Positions 50,353-59,668 of a DNA stretch of 64,000 bases are shown piece by piece. The DNA is from Azophilus sp965221755 (lineage in GTDB: Bacteria; Pseudomonadota; Gammaproteobacteria; Pseudomonadales; Azotimanducaceae): NCBI GenBank assembly GCA_965221755.1, contig OZ244921.1:1984001-2048000 (forward strand), given 5' to 3'. How positions within the stretch are numbered: the first letter of the stretch is position 1; each line of letters opens with the position of its first letter. Below the pieces are notes generated by a model. That model had not been told where the DNA came from. It saw only the letters and a list, made by a program, of their open reading frames with translations, and did not search any database. The translations under genes were made by a program, and so were the position numbers.

Positions 50353-53300
50353 TCATGCGGACGCAGCAGCGGCCAAGTCGCCCGCCTGCGTTCCCTTGCG
50401 CCGTTCCGCCGCCAGCAGGCGGTAAATGCTGGGCAGCACGAACAGGGTGAACAGGGTGCCGAGCAGCATGCCCGCCACCAGCACGATGCCGATGCTGTTG
50501 CGCGCTTCGGCGCCTGGGCCAGTGACGAACACCAGCGGCATGTGGCCCATCACGGTGGCGCCGGCGGTCATCAGCACCGGGCGCAGGCGGGTCTCGGCGG
50601 CGCCCTTGATGGCTTCGAGCTTGGCCAGCCCTTGCGCTTGCAACTGGCGGGCGAATTCGACGATCAGGATGGCGTTCTTGGAGATCAGCCCGACCAGCGT
50701 GATCAAGCCGATCTGGGTGTAGATGTTGATGGTGGTCAGGTCCAGGTAGGTGAACAGCAGGGCGCTGGAAAGGGCCAGCGGGGCGGAGCCGAGCAGCACC
50801 ACCAAGGGATCGCGAAAGCTGTTGAACTGCACGGCCAAGGCCATGAACACGAAGGCCAGCGAGATGCCGAGCACCCCGAGCAGGGTGCTGCCCTCCTGGC
50901 GCAATTGGCGCGACTCGCCGGTGTAGTCGATGGTGTAGCGGGGCGGCAGAAGCTCGGCGGCCAGCGACTCCATGGCCTGCAGGCCCTCCTCCTTGGTGCG
51001 GCCGGGAATCAGGCCGCCGCGAATGCGGAAGGCGTTCTTCTGCTGAAACTTGGCCAGCACCCGGGGGGCGACGGCCTCGTCGAGGCGGGCGAGGGCGGCC
51101 AGCGGCACCATGTCGCCGCTTGGCGTTCTGAGCTTGATGTCGAGCAGGGCGTCGGGGTCGGGGCGTCCGCTGCGTTCGATCATGGGAATGACCCGGTAGG
51201 CGGTGCCGTCGAGGTCGAAGCGGTTGACGGTGTTGGCGGCCAGCAAGGTGCCGAGCTGACGGCTCACTTCGGCCAAGTCCATGCCGAGATCCGCCACCCG
51301 CTCCCGATCCACCAGGAAGCGCCCTTGGGGCAGGTCGATGCGCAGATCCGTATCGACGAACAGGAAAATGCCGGTCTCGCGCGCCCGGTCCATCAGCCGG
51401 TCGGCGTAGGGGAGCATTTCCGCAGCGCTGTCCGATGCGAGCGCCACGAACTCCATGTCGAAGCGCCCGGCGCTCGGCAGGGCGGACGGCAGCACCGGAA
51501 AGACCGTCAGGCCGCTCACTTGGGACAGTGCGCCGAACGCCATGGGCAGCATCTCCTGGGTGCTCAGCTCGCGCTCGTCGAAATCGTCGAACATCATGCC
51601 GCCGAAGGCGAAGTTGGGCATCACCATCTGCCACATGAGGCCGCTGCCCGGCAGGCTTTCCATGGCATCCACCACATCGGCCATGTAGCGTTCGGTGTAG
51701 TCGAGGGAGGCCTCGGGCGGCGCGGTGACCGCGACCATGATCTCGCCTTGGTCCTCGGTGGGCGCCAACTCCTTTTGCGAGAACAGGAACAAGGGCGCAG
51801 CCAGCAGGGCGAAGAAGGCGGCGGCGAACAGCACCGGGCCGTTGTTGGCCAGAAGCCTGTCGAGCAGGCGACGGTACTGGCGGCGGGCGGCGTCAAAGAG
51901 TTGGTTGACGCGATGGGTCATGGCCGACTCGCGGCCCTTCTCCGGCGCCACCCAAGCGCTCATGACCGGCGACAGGGTGAGCGCCACCATGCCGGAGATG
52001 AGCACCGCCACGGCCAGCGTGAAGGCAAACTCCTTGAACAGCACGCCGGTCAGCCCGGACAGCAGGCCGATGGGCGCATAGACGGTCGCCAAGGTGAGGG
52101 TCATGGCGATGATCGGCGACGCCAGCTGCCGGGAGCTGGCCAGCGCCGCTTGGGTGCGCGAGGCGCCTGCGCGCATGTGGCGGGCGACGTTCTCCACCAT
52201 GACGATGGCATCGTCCACCACCAAGCCCACCGACAGCACGATGGCCAGAATGGTGAGCAGGTTGAAGGAGAAGCCCATCAAGGCCATGGCGGCGACCGCG
52301 CCGAGCAGCGAAATGGGGATGGTCACCAAGGGCACCAGCGCCGTGCGCACCGAACCCATCAACACCACCACCACCAAGCCAACCAGCAGGACGGTCTCCG
52401 CCAAGGTGGTGGAGATCTCCGCCAGCGCCTTGCGCATGTAGGTGGTCACGTCCTCGCCGATCTCAAGCTGAAGGCCCGCCGGCATGGTGGCGTTGATCTC
52501 GTCGAGGGCCACGTAAAGGGCGTCGGCGATGTCGATTTCGTTGGCGCCGGGCAGGGGATAGATGCCCAGGAACACCGAGGCGCGCTGGTTCAGCCGGCCA
52601 AGGTCGGTGCCCTCCTCCTCGCCGAGTTCGATCCTGGCCAGGTCGCGCAGCCGAATCAGGGCGCCTTCGGCCTCCCGGACCACCATGCGTTCGAATTCCT
52701 CAACTCGGGTGAGCGAGGTGTTCACCAGCAGGTCGATGCGCTGATCGGCGTTCTCGGCCTGGCCGATGGCGGCGATGATGTTGTTGCGCTTGAGCGCCGT
52801 CTCCACGTCCTGGGTGCTGACGTTGAACGTCGTCATGCGATCGGGATCCAGCCAGATGCGCATGGCGGGCAGCCGCCCGCCGCCAATCCAGACCTGCTGG
52901 ACCCCGGGGATGGAGGAGATTTGCGGCGCCACCTCGCGGCGCAGGTGGTCGGTCAGTTCGGCGCGGCCCATGCGGTCATTGGGCTGCACGCCCAGGTACC
53001 AGCCCGCTTGCGGCCGGTCGGCGCGCTGGACCTCCACCGCCGGATCCTCCGCACCCTCGGGTAGTTCAAAGCGAATTTGGCCGAGCCGCGTGGACAGTTC
53101 GGCCAAGGCGTCGGCGCTGTCCTCGTTGAGCTTCAGGTAAACGGTGACCTGGCTCATGCCGGCCCGGGTTTCCGAGGCAATGTAGTCCACCCCGGGAATG
53201 GTGGCGGCCACCCGTTCGATGGGATCGGTGATGAAGCCCTGCACCACTTCGGCGGACGCCCCGACATAGGGAGTGCTGATCAGCAGCGATGCGCTTTCGA

Positions 53301-53481
53301 TGGTGGGGTACTGCTGCACCGGCATGTCCACGGCGACGCGCACGCCGATCAAGGCCAGGCTTAAGGAGATGACCGCCGCCAGCACCGGTCGGTACACGAA
53401 CAGATCGGTGAACCGGGGCCGCAGCCGGCCTTGGCGGAGGTCCGCATCGGCAGCTTGGGCAGGGTCCGCCTCAACGGCCAC
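50353..53481 (-). CDS. RND efflux transporter permease (HAE1 family)
   Basis: Inner-membrane proton-driven drug efflux pump, 1,042 residues, like AcrB/MexB. Twelve membrane helices in the usual two halves with large periplasmic loops are visible. The proton-relay residues are present: paired aspartates in G-L-V-V-D-D-A-I-V-M-V-E-N and the lysine in L-I-S-K-N-A-I-L-I-V-E-F. GTG 53481 is preceded by AAGGAG and overlaps the adaptor stop by 11 bases; an ATG at 53523 is also in frame. No outer-membrane TolC-type gene follows, so it must borrow one. Confidence 0.93.
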   Translation of the reverse strand: MAVEADPAQAADADLRQGRLRPRFTDLFVYRPVLAAVISLSLALIGVRVAVDMPVQQYPTIESASLLISTPYVGASAEVVQGFITDPIERVAATIPGVDYIASETRAGMSQVTVYLKLNEDSADALAELSTRLGQIRFELPEGAEDPAVEVQRADRPQAGWYLGVQPNDRMGRAELTDHLRREVAPQISSIPGVQQVWIGGGRLPAMRIWLDPDRMTTFNVSTQDVETALKRNNIIAAIGQAENADQRIDLLVNTSLTRVEEFERMVVREAEGALIRLRDLARIELGEEEGTDLGRLNQRASVFLGIYPLPGANEIDIADALYVALDEINATMPAGLQLEIGEDVTTYMRKALAEISTTLAETVLLVGLVVVVLMGSVRTALVPLVTIPISLLGAVAAMALMGFSFNLLTILAIVLSVGLVVDDAIVMVENVARHMRAGASRTQAALASSRQLASPIIAMTLTLATVYAPIGLLSGLTGVLFKEFAFTLAVAVLISGMVALTLSPVMSAWVAPEKGRESAMTHRVNQLFDAARRQYRRLLDRLLANNGPVLFAAAFFALLAAPLFLFSQKELAPTEDQGEIMVAVTAPPEASLDYTERYMADVVDAMESLPGSGLMWQMVMPNFAFGGMMFDDFDERELSTQEMLPMAFGALSQVSGLTVFPVLPSALPSAGRFDMEFVALASDSAAEMLPYADRLMDRARETGIFLFVDTDLRIDLPQGRFLVDRERVADLGMDLAEVSRQLGTLLAANTVNRFDLDGTAYRVIPMIERSGRPDPDALLDIKLRTPSGDMVPLAALARLDEAVAPRVLAKFQQKNAFRIRGGLIPGRTKEEGLQAMESLAAELLPPRYTIDYTGESRQLRQEGSTLLGVLGISLAFVFMALAVQFNSFRDPLVVLLGSAPLALSSALLFTYLDLTTINIYTQIGLITLVGLISKNAILIVEFARQLQAQGLAKLEAIKGAAETRLRPVLMTAGATVMGHMPLVFVTGPGAEARNSIGIVLVAGMLLGTLFTLFVLPSIYRLLAAERRKGTQAGDLAAAASA

Positions 53482-54583
53482 CGGCCGCTCCTTGCAGGTC
53501 CCGCGAGCTTGGCGAGACGGCATTGACCAAGGCCCCGTCGCGGAGCTTGAAGGCCCCGTCGGCGGCCACTCGCTCGCCGGGACGCAGCCCGGAGGCGATC
53601 ACCACCAAGCCGCCACGCTGCGGCCCGAGGGTGACCGTGCGCTGCTCGGCCCGTTCCGCAGCGGGGGCGCCTTCCTCGGCTTCCCGCAGCACGAACACCC
53701 TGGCGCCGAAGGCATCCCGGCGAACCGCGTTGGCGGGCGCCAAGGCGGCGGTCTGGGGATCGCCCAAGGGTGCGCGCACCGTCACTAAGGAGCCGGGCGC
53801 TGCGCCTAGCGTTAGGTTCTCTGCTAAGGCCCGATAGCGGACGCTGCGCGAGAGTTCGTTGACGAAGCTGTCCTTGGCGATGACCTTGGCCGGTATGCCG
53901 GCCGCCGCTTGGTTGCGGACGACTTCAATGGTCTCGCCAAGCGCTAAGCCGGCCTGCTCCTGGGGCAGCGCAAAGTCGATCCAGATGCGCTCGCCGGTGC
54001 CGATCAGGCGGGCCACCACGTCGCCCTTGTCCAAAAACTGCCCGACCTCGAGTTCGTGCAGCCCGGCGGCGGCATCGAACGGCGCCCGCAGGGTCTTCTT
54101 GGCGATGACGGCCCGCAAGCGGCGGATGGCGGCCGCGGCGGCTTGGAGTCGGGCTTCGGCCCGGTCCCGGTCCTCGGCCACGCCCAGCCCGGTCGCGAGC
54201 AGCTTGCGACGGCGACCAAGCTCCAAGCGGGCGATCCTCGCCTCGGCCCGCGCCGCCTGCAGCTGGGCGCGCTCCTCGCCGTTGTCGAGCCGTGCGAGCA
54301 GTTGGCCCGCATGGACGTTGGCGCCTGGCCTGAAGCCGACTTCGGCGATGGTGCCGACGATTTCAGCCCTGATGGTCACCGAGCGAACGGCGACCGCTTC
54401 GCCGATCACCTCGGTGGTGGGCTGCCAACGCTCCTCCAGCACGGTGAACGCCTCCACCGCCTCCACACGCTCCGGGAAGGCGGCGGCAAACGCGATGCCG
54501 GCTTGGATGCGCTGGTGCTTGTACCAACCCAAGGCGCCGGCGAGCGCGAGACAGGCGACGATGACGGTCAGCCAAACTCGCAA
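53471..54583 (-). CDS. RND efflux periplasmic adaptor (membrane fusion) protein
   Basis: A 370-residue adaptor with an N-terminal membrane anchor (V-W-L-T-V-I-V-A-C-L-A-L-A-G-A-L-G-W), split lipoyl domain (A-N-V-H-A-G-Q-L-L-A-R-L-D and L-E-V-G-Q-F-L-D-K-G-D-V-V-A), a short helical hairpin between them (about 105-165), and beta-barrel plus membrane-proximal domains (R-P-G-E-R-V-A-A-D-G-A at the end). It starts at TTG with GAGGAA upstream, one base after the Rieske gene stop, so the three genes are co-transcribed. Confidence 0.9.
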   Translation of the reverse strand: MRVWLTVIVACLALAGALGWYKHQRIQAGIAFAAAFPERVEAVEAFTVLEERWQPTTEVIGEAVAVRSVTIRAEIVGTIAEVGFRPGANVHAGQLLARLDNGEERAQLQAARAEARIARLELGRRRKLLATGLGVAEDRDRAEARLQAAAAAIRRLRAVIAKKTLRAPFDAAAGLHELEVGQFLDKGDVVARLIGTGERIWIDFALPQEQAGLALGETIEVVRNQAAAGIPAKVIAKDSFVNELSRSVRYRALAENLTLGAAPGSLVTVRAPLGDPQTAALAPANAVRRDAFGARVFVLREAEEGAPAAERAEQRTVTLGPQRGGLVVIASGLRPGERVAADGAFKLRDGALVNAVSPSSRDLQGAAGGR

Positions 54584-54584
54584 G

Positions 54585-55928
54585 TCAGTTCCTCATGCGC
54601 GCATCGAGCTGATTGTGGAAGTGCTGCACGCGAAGCTCGTCGTCGTTCAGCCAAACGCTGTCGAAACCCGCCGACCCCATGCCGGCCTGAACGCCGCCGA
54701 GCAGTTCAATGTCTTGGTCGATGGTGTCGGTCATGGTCTTCTGGCCGCTGAGGATGGCGTGGTGCTCGAACTGGTCGCGCTGCGGGCGGACGTAGTTGGC
54801 GGGCTTCGTGCCGTCGGTGAGGTTGTGTCCGTGCCGCGCCGGGCCGCCGATGCCCCGCGTCTGACCGCTTAAGCTCGGATCGGCGTGCAGCACCAGGCTC
54901 ATCTTGTCGAACCAACATTGCTGCGGGTCGCTGGCGTGGGGACGCGGGCGGAGAATCCACAGGTGCTCGGGGGTGAAGGAGAAGATGGTGTTTGGAAACA
55001 GGTTGTACTGCCAGACGTCGGAAAGCTGGTCGTCGGAGAAGCGGCTGTAGTCGTACCCGAAGTCCCGGCCCACCTCGCGCTTGCGCCGCTGCACGGCTTC
55101 GCGCACCTCCAGCACCCGCCCCCGGAAATCGGCGGGGTTCAGGCCCAAGCTCCGCAGTTGGGCGGATTGGATGTCGGTGGGTTCCTCCGGGATGGGAAAG
55201 CGCGGGTTGACGGTGGCCCCCCGCACCGCGAGGCCAGTATGCCCTTCCGGGAAGAGGCGCACCGTGTCATTGCAGCAGTCCACCATGCGCTTGTGCTGGG
55301 GGTGCAGGAAGTCCACGTGGTAGAGCTCGCTGAAGTTGTCCACCACGGCCTTCCAGTTGCAGTGGTGGTGAACGGTCTGGTCCTCCACCAAGGTCATGTT
55401 GCGAAACCGGTAGGGGGCCAGCCACTCCGTCACCGGGCCGAGGAAGTCCAGCAGCGGCATGGAATTCTCGGCCATGCAGATGAACACGAAACCATCCCAG
55501 GCATCCACCTCGACCGGGCGCAGGGCCCGCTCCCGGCGGGGGACGCCTTGGGGAAAGCGGTCTTCGCAGGGAATGGCGTTCAGGGCGCCGTCCAGGCCAT
55601 AGGTCCAGGCGTGGTAGGCGCAGCGGAAGTTGCTGACCTTGCCGCGCTCCTCGGCCACCAGCCGGTTGCCGCGATGTTGGCAGACGTTGTAGAAGGCCCG
55701 CAATTGCCCGTCGGTCGCCCGAGTGACAAGAATCTGCTCGCGTCCCAAGTCGAAGACGAAGAAGTCGCCCGGCGCGGCGAGGTCGCTTTCCAGCCCCGCC
55801 AACAGCCAAGTCCGCCGCCAGATGCGCTTCCATTCCCGGTCCATGTAGGCCGGGCACAGGTAGCGCTCCTTGGAGAAGTTGGCGATGGCCACCTCCCGCC
55901 CGGTGTGGTTGACCACCTCAATGGTCAT
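54585..55928 (-). CDS. Rieske-type aromatic ring-hydroxylating oxygenase, large subunit
   Basis: A 447-residue non-heme iron oxygenase alpha subunit. The Rieske cluster ligands are C83-x-H85 (V-C-Q-H-R-G-N-R) and C103-x2-H106 (C-A-Y-H-A-W-T-Y). The catalytic iron site lies in D-N-F-S-E-L-Y-H-V-D-F-L-H, with a later acidic ligand. It should insert oxygen into an aromatic or quaternary-amine type substrate using electrons from a separate reductase, which is not in the window. It is first in a unit with the efflux adaptor and pump, an uncommon pairing. Confidence 0.9.
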   Translation of the reverse strand: MTIEVVNHTGREVAIANFSKERYLCPAYMDREWKRIWRRTWLLAGLESDLAAPGDFFVFDLGREQILVTRATDGQLRAFYNVCQHRGNRLVAEERGKVSNFRCAYHAWTYGLDGALNAIPCEDRFPQGVPRRERALRPVEVDAWDGFVFICMAENSMPLLDFLGPVTEWLAPYRFRNMTLVEDQTVHHHCNWKAVVDNFSELYHVDFLHPQHKRMVDCCNDTVRLFPEGHTGLAVRGATVNPRFPIPEEPTDIQSAQLRSLGLNPADFRGRVLEVREAVQRRKREVGRDFGYDYSRFSDDQLSDVWQYNLFPNTIFSFTPEHLWILRPRPHASDPQQCWFDKMSLVLHADPSLSGQTRGIGGPARHGHNLTDGTKPANYVRPQRDQFEHHAILSGQKTMTDTIDQDIELLGGVQAGMGSAGFDSVWLNDDELRVQHFHNQLDARMRN

Positions 55929-56250
55929 GCCTCAGCCTCCGGATGCGCTGCATAGGGGAGGCGATTGTTTCACATTGTCGGGGTGCTTTCGAGAAACGCA
56001 GGAGGTTGCCAGCGGCTGAATGAAATGAGTTGGGCGTGGGCAAATTGCGGAGAGGCGACGCATCGCTTGGTCCTCGCGCCATCCCCCGGAGTTCCATTCG
56101 AAAGAGGACACTTGATCTGGAAGCATCCCGCCCGCCAAGGGCCGCTCCGCTGGCAACGGGTCCGCGTGCTAGACTCCACTGTCGAAACCGAGGCATCGCC
56201 CCGCAATGGGTTCCTGACGATATCTTCGATCAGCTTGAGGGCGTTTCATT
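55929..56250. other. Intergenic region between divergent genes
   Basis: About 320 bases between the Rieske gene and the PKD-like lipoprotein pseudogene. Several short frames cross it, none with recognisable content. It should contain the Rieske operon promoter. Confidence 0.4.
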
Positions 56251-57468
56251 GATAACCTTTCACGGCATCAAAGCTGCCGCGGAATCACATGGCCATTGGC
56301 TTTAGTGCTGCTGACAGCCTGCGGGCGTGGAGGCAGTGCCACGGCGCAGCCAGCCGCCGACGGCCAACGCCGGCAGCGACATCAGCCGAGTCATGCAGCC
56401 ATCGCCGATCACCCTTGACGGCAGCGCCGGCAGCGATCCCGAGAACGGTGCGCTGGACTTCCAATGGCAGGTCAGTGAACAGCCGCCGGAGTCAGACGTC
56501 GAATTGAGCCGCCCGACTGAGGCGATGACCGAATTCCAACCGGCCGTGACCGGTGAATACGTGTTCGAACTTGCCGTCACGGATCCAGAGGGCCTTTCCA
56601 GCATCGACAGCGTCACGGTGACCCTCACCAACAACCCGCCTTCAGCGAGCGTCGCGGCGTTCGACCAGCATCCCATACTGGGAACGGCGGTCACGATGGA
56701 CGCGAGCGCATCGAGCGACCCTGACGGGCACGCGCTACCCTTTTTCTGGCGCCTGACCGATCGGCCAGCAAGGTCGCACATGCCGCTGTCGTACGAGGGA
56801 CCCACGCTCAACCTGTTGTTTGACCACCACGGAACCTTCCTGCTGGAGCTTGAGGTCAGCGACGGTTGCGACACCGCCATCGTAACGCTGGACCCGATTG
56901 AGGTCGTTCCCTACACCCAGTTCGAGTTGACCCACGTTACCACCGATGCGGTGTTCGATCCTATCGGGGAGCGCATCATCTCCGTGGGAGACGCCTTCCT
57001 AGCGATCATCGGCATCGACGGAAGCCAAACCGTTTTGGAGCTCCCCACCACCGCCAATGCGGTCGCAGTTTCGCCTGACGGCAGCCGGGCGGCGGTGGCG
57101 CACGATGCTTGGGTGTCCCATGTGGATCTGGAATCGGTGGCGGTGCTGGCCGCCCACGCCGTCCCCGCCAATCTCGGCGACGTGGTACTCGACGGCCATG
57201 GGAACGCTTACTGCTATCCCGCCAACTATTCCTCCGAGATTTACGCCGTCGCCATGGCAACGGACACCCGACAGCGACTGGACAAACACACTGGATTCTC
57301 AGCAAGGGCCAAACTCCATCCGTCCGGAAGAAAGATGTACGAGGCAACTTGGCACGAGATGCGGAAGCATTTGATCGACCCCGCCGGCATCAGGCCCTAC
57401 TACGAGTTCTCATACCTCCATGCCGATGAGAGCCCGCGCGGAGACTTTTGGTTTGGCTTCAACGGCCA
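56251..57468 (+). pseudogene. PKD/beta-propeller-like lipoprotein gene A, frameshifted and cut at the 3' end
   Basis: The first frame gives a lipoprotein signal W-P-L-A-L-V-L-L-T-A-C followed by G-R-G-G-S-A-T-A-Q. The reading then continues one frame over as P-P-T-A-N-A-G-S-D-I, two PKD-type domains (A-G-S-D-P-E-N-G and S-S-D-P-D-G-H turns) and a propeller-like part (S-P-D-G-S-R-A-A-V-A-H-D, L-H-P-S-G-R-K-M-Y) ending near R-G-D-F-W-F-G-F-N-G. The frameshift is explained by a doubled CAGC near 56348. The 3' part is replaced by an IS30-type remnant, so about a third of the family length is lost. Confidence 0.75.
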
Positions 57469-58249
57469 TCGCTCCCAGGAGCGGTGGGGCCGGGCGAAGA
57501 AAAAACCCGCCGACAGCCCCGCGGCCACCTCCCGGTGGCCCGCGAACTCCTTGCCGTTGTCCGCCGTCAAGGCGCGCGCCAGCGCCGAAACCGGCCCCAG
57601 GCACGCCAGGACCGCGCCGCCGACCGCCGCCGCCGTCTTGCGCTCCACCCGCCGGAGAAACACGAACTTCGAGCGCCGGTCCACCATCGACACCAGCGCG
57701 CCGCGCCCCGATGATCGTGTCCAACTCCCAGCCGCCCACGCGCTCCTTGGACTCCGCCGCCGGACGCTGTGAAATGTCCACCCGGCCCGGCATCACTCCC
57801 CGCCCCGCATCGCCCCGACCGCGGCGGCGCGCCTTCCTGTCCCGCCGCCGAAGGTGACGGTGCAGCGTCCCGCCACTCGCCCGATCCTCCCAGACTTGGC
57901 GGCATGTCCACGTCTTGCCCACCGACGGACTGCCCTCAAGGCGCAAACGCCCAGCGATCCGCTCAGGACTCCACTTCAGGCGCAGCTTCCCCTCGATCCG
58001 GCCCCACAACTCCCCCGTCAGCTTGCGCGCCCGCGACGACGCCTCACGCCGGCGAGCCTCCGACAGCCGCTGCGCCCGCTTCATCCGGTAGCCCCGAAGC
58101 CCGCCGTTGCGGCGCAACTCCCGGCTCGCCGCAGAGGCCGAAACCCCCAGCAGACGCGCAACCCCCCGAATCGACTCGCCGCTGCTTTTCCTCAGCGCGT
58201 AAATCTGGCATCGTGACCCGTAGGTCAGGTGACGGTAGCTTCTGGCCAT
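57469..58249 (-). pseudogene. IS30-type transposase, frameshifted and C-terminally truncated
   Basis: Starts at ATG 58249 behind AAGGAGG and reads M-A-R-S-Y-R-H-L-T-Y-G-S-R-C-Q-I, a typical IS30 N-terminal helix-turn-helix. V-G-G-W-E-L-D-T-I-I-G carries the first catalytic aspartate. Near 57700 the frame shifts; the second aspartate lies in L-T-A-D-N-G-K-E-F in another frame. Reading ends at P-H-R-S-W-E-R, just before the block that holds the final catalytic glutamate, so the DDE triad is incomplete. Confidence 0.85.
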
Positions 58250-58326
58250 CGAATGCCCTCCTTCTTCCAATATCGGAGAGTATCGCCGTCACCCGGCCTC
58301 CTGCTCAAATCATCCGTTGCACTTCA
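57469..58326 (-). mobile_element. Truncated IS30-family element
   Basis: Holds a frameshifted IS30-type transposase. The 5' end is probably near a GTTGCACTTCA motif around 58315-58326; the 3' end with its terminal repeat is missing, cut inside the transposase at about 57469. No terminal repeats or target duplication can be matched, so it cannot move on its own. Confidence 0.7.
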
Positions 58327-58951
58327 TAGTGGAACGGGCGACTCCATCGAATTCGATGCGAACCGGGTTAGCTTGCTCAACCCAACGCATGCGAACTCTC
58401 CCCAACTGCGCATGCATCCATCAAGGAACTGGATCTATTGGGCGGACCGCGGCCGAAGCCCATCAGAATTTGGCAAGCTCGACCTGAGCCTCTTTCCAAC
58501 GATCACAGGTGGTGATTCCCCCTATCACGGCGACCACCCGATCAGGGGCAACATTTGGATCAGCGAAAACGGCGACCGGGTGTTGGTCGCCGGTGGTGCC
58601 TCGTTCCACGCCAGCGCCGACTTGGACCGGGACATGACCTATGCCGGGCGCCTGCCGCAGCACTTCCCGATCCAATGGACGGACCACTCCGCGGAAAGGA
58701 ACGAATGGGCCGTGGTCACCAATGACTTTGAAAACGATCATGGCGACGTGAGCAGGCTGGCGTTCTACTCCGACCAGCATTTGAACGAGGTCGCGATGCA
58801 CAACCTCGCCCGGATTCCCGCGTCTCGCGGCGGCGATGCGGCCACGTCAGCAGCCCGCATCTTCTACACCGGGGACGGCTCGCAGGTGATCCTGATTCTC
58901 AATGGGAAAGGCCTCTTGAACGGCTTCGCGGTCGAAGTCACCGGACGGTGA
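58327..58951 (+). pseudogene. Beta-propeller-like gene B, 5' end missing
   Basis: An open frame without a start of its own reads D-S-I-E-F-D-A-N-R-V-S-L, L-R-M-H-P-S-R-N-W-I-Y, then S-P-Y-H-G-D-H-P-I-R-G-N-I-W-I-S-E-N-G and D-M-T-Y-A-G-R-L-P to a TGA at 58949. It overlaps in content with the end of gene A (both contain L/M-H-P-S and a P-x-R-G-x-x-W block), so it is the tail of a paralogue rather than the continuation of gene A. Confidence 0.65.
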
Positions 58952-59084
58952 CTTTTCCACTGCCCCTTCGGGTTGTCCGGAGAGATCCCGATTATCCGAG
59001 CGGTTCCTTGAAGCTTGCGCCTTCGGGAATCGCCACTGCGGGAGCGAAGTCGTCGCTGTCGTCGTACTTGTCGGTGACGTACTT

Positions 59085-59320
59085 GATGTCTCATCGGGGT
59101 GCCACCGGACTGGCATATCCGACATGGTAGCGACGAGTTGGGGGGCCGCGCGCCGGTCAACTTGACCGAGCCGGACCTTTCGCCAGACTGCATTGGCGAC
59201 TTCGGAAGCGAGAAGGCGAGGGGCATGTAGTTCCTCCCCTCCATCGACAAGATCCCGTGCATCAGTTGAATCGTCTTCGACAACAAGCCACTTAACCGCG
59301 ATGCTCGCGTCAACCACCAA
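59085..59320 (-). pseudogene. VapC-type PIN toxin, C-terminally truncated
   Basis: Begins V-V-D-A-S-I-A-V-K-W-L-V, with the first PIN aspartate, and continues through L-A-S-E-V-A-N-A-V-W, with the conserved glutamate. After about 78 residues (P-V-R-W-H-P-D-E) the PIN sequence stops and unrelated residues follow; the second half with the remaining acidic residues is missing. The start (TTG 59320 or GTG 59317) lies 12-15 bases after the antitoxin stop. Confidence 0.7.
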
Positions 59321-59332
59321 GGTCCCGGTCAG

Positions 59333-59581
59333 TCAGTGTCCGTGATCGCGGTCTTCGCGGATCAGCAGCTCGGAAGGCGTCTGACTTCGCCCCTCGGACG
59401 CGCACCGCAACTCGGCAGTTCGGGCAAGGAAGGCGGTCCTTTTGGCGGACAGGTCGTCTTTGACCGCATCCACAAGAATGTGCCGAACCTCGCCTTCAAG
59501 CGAGCGGTTGTTGCGAACTGCTCGACGCTTCAAGTCGCGTACCACGTCGTCAGCGAGCAGCCTGACGTTGATTGTTGCCAT
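59333..59581 (-). CDS. VapB/FitA-like ribbon-helix-helix antitoxin
   Basis: An 82-residue protein that begins M-A-T-I-N-V-R-L-L-A-D-D-V-V-R-D-L-K-R-R, the ribbon-helix-helix DNA-binding part of FitA-type antitoxins, followed by R-S-L-E-G-E-V-R-H-I-L and a charged C-terminal toxin-binding tail. It is upstream of the truncated toxin in the normal order. With the toxin dead, it may survive as a regulator or be on the way out. Confidence 0.75.
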   Translation of the reverse strand: MATINVRLLADDVVRDLKRRAVRNNRSLEGEVRHILVDAVKDDLSAKRTAFLARTAELRCASEGRSQTPSELLIREDRDHGH

Positions 59582-59668
59582 GGCCGGCTCTTTGTCGGGC
59601 GCCATCATTTCGATAGCGTATCGGGAGTGTGACGGATTGGAAAGCTGTTCCAATCCTACAAGTCGTCG

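Noticed and set aside
50233..53064. Open frame of 943 codons on the plus strand
   Set aside because: It is the complement of the RND pump gene, with long Gln/His/Gly runs and no family resemblance.
56251..58951. One gene simply interrupted by an IS element
   Set aside because: The fragments on the two sides overlap in domain content instead of being complementary, and no target duplication was found.
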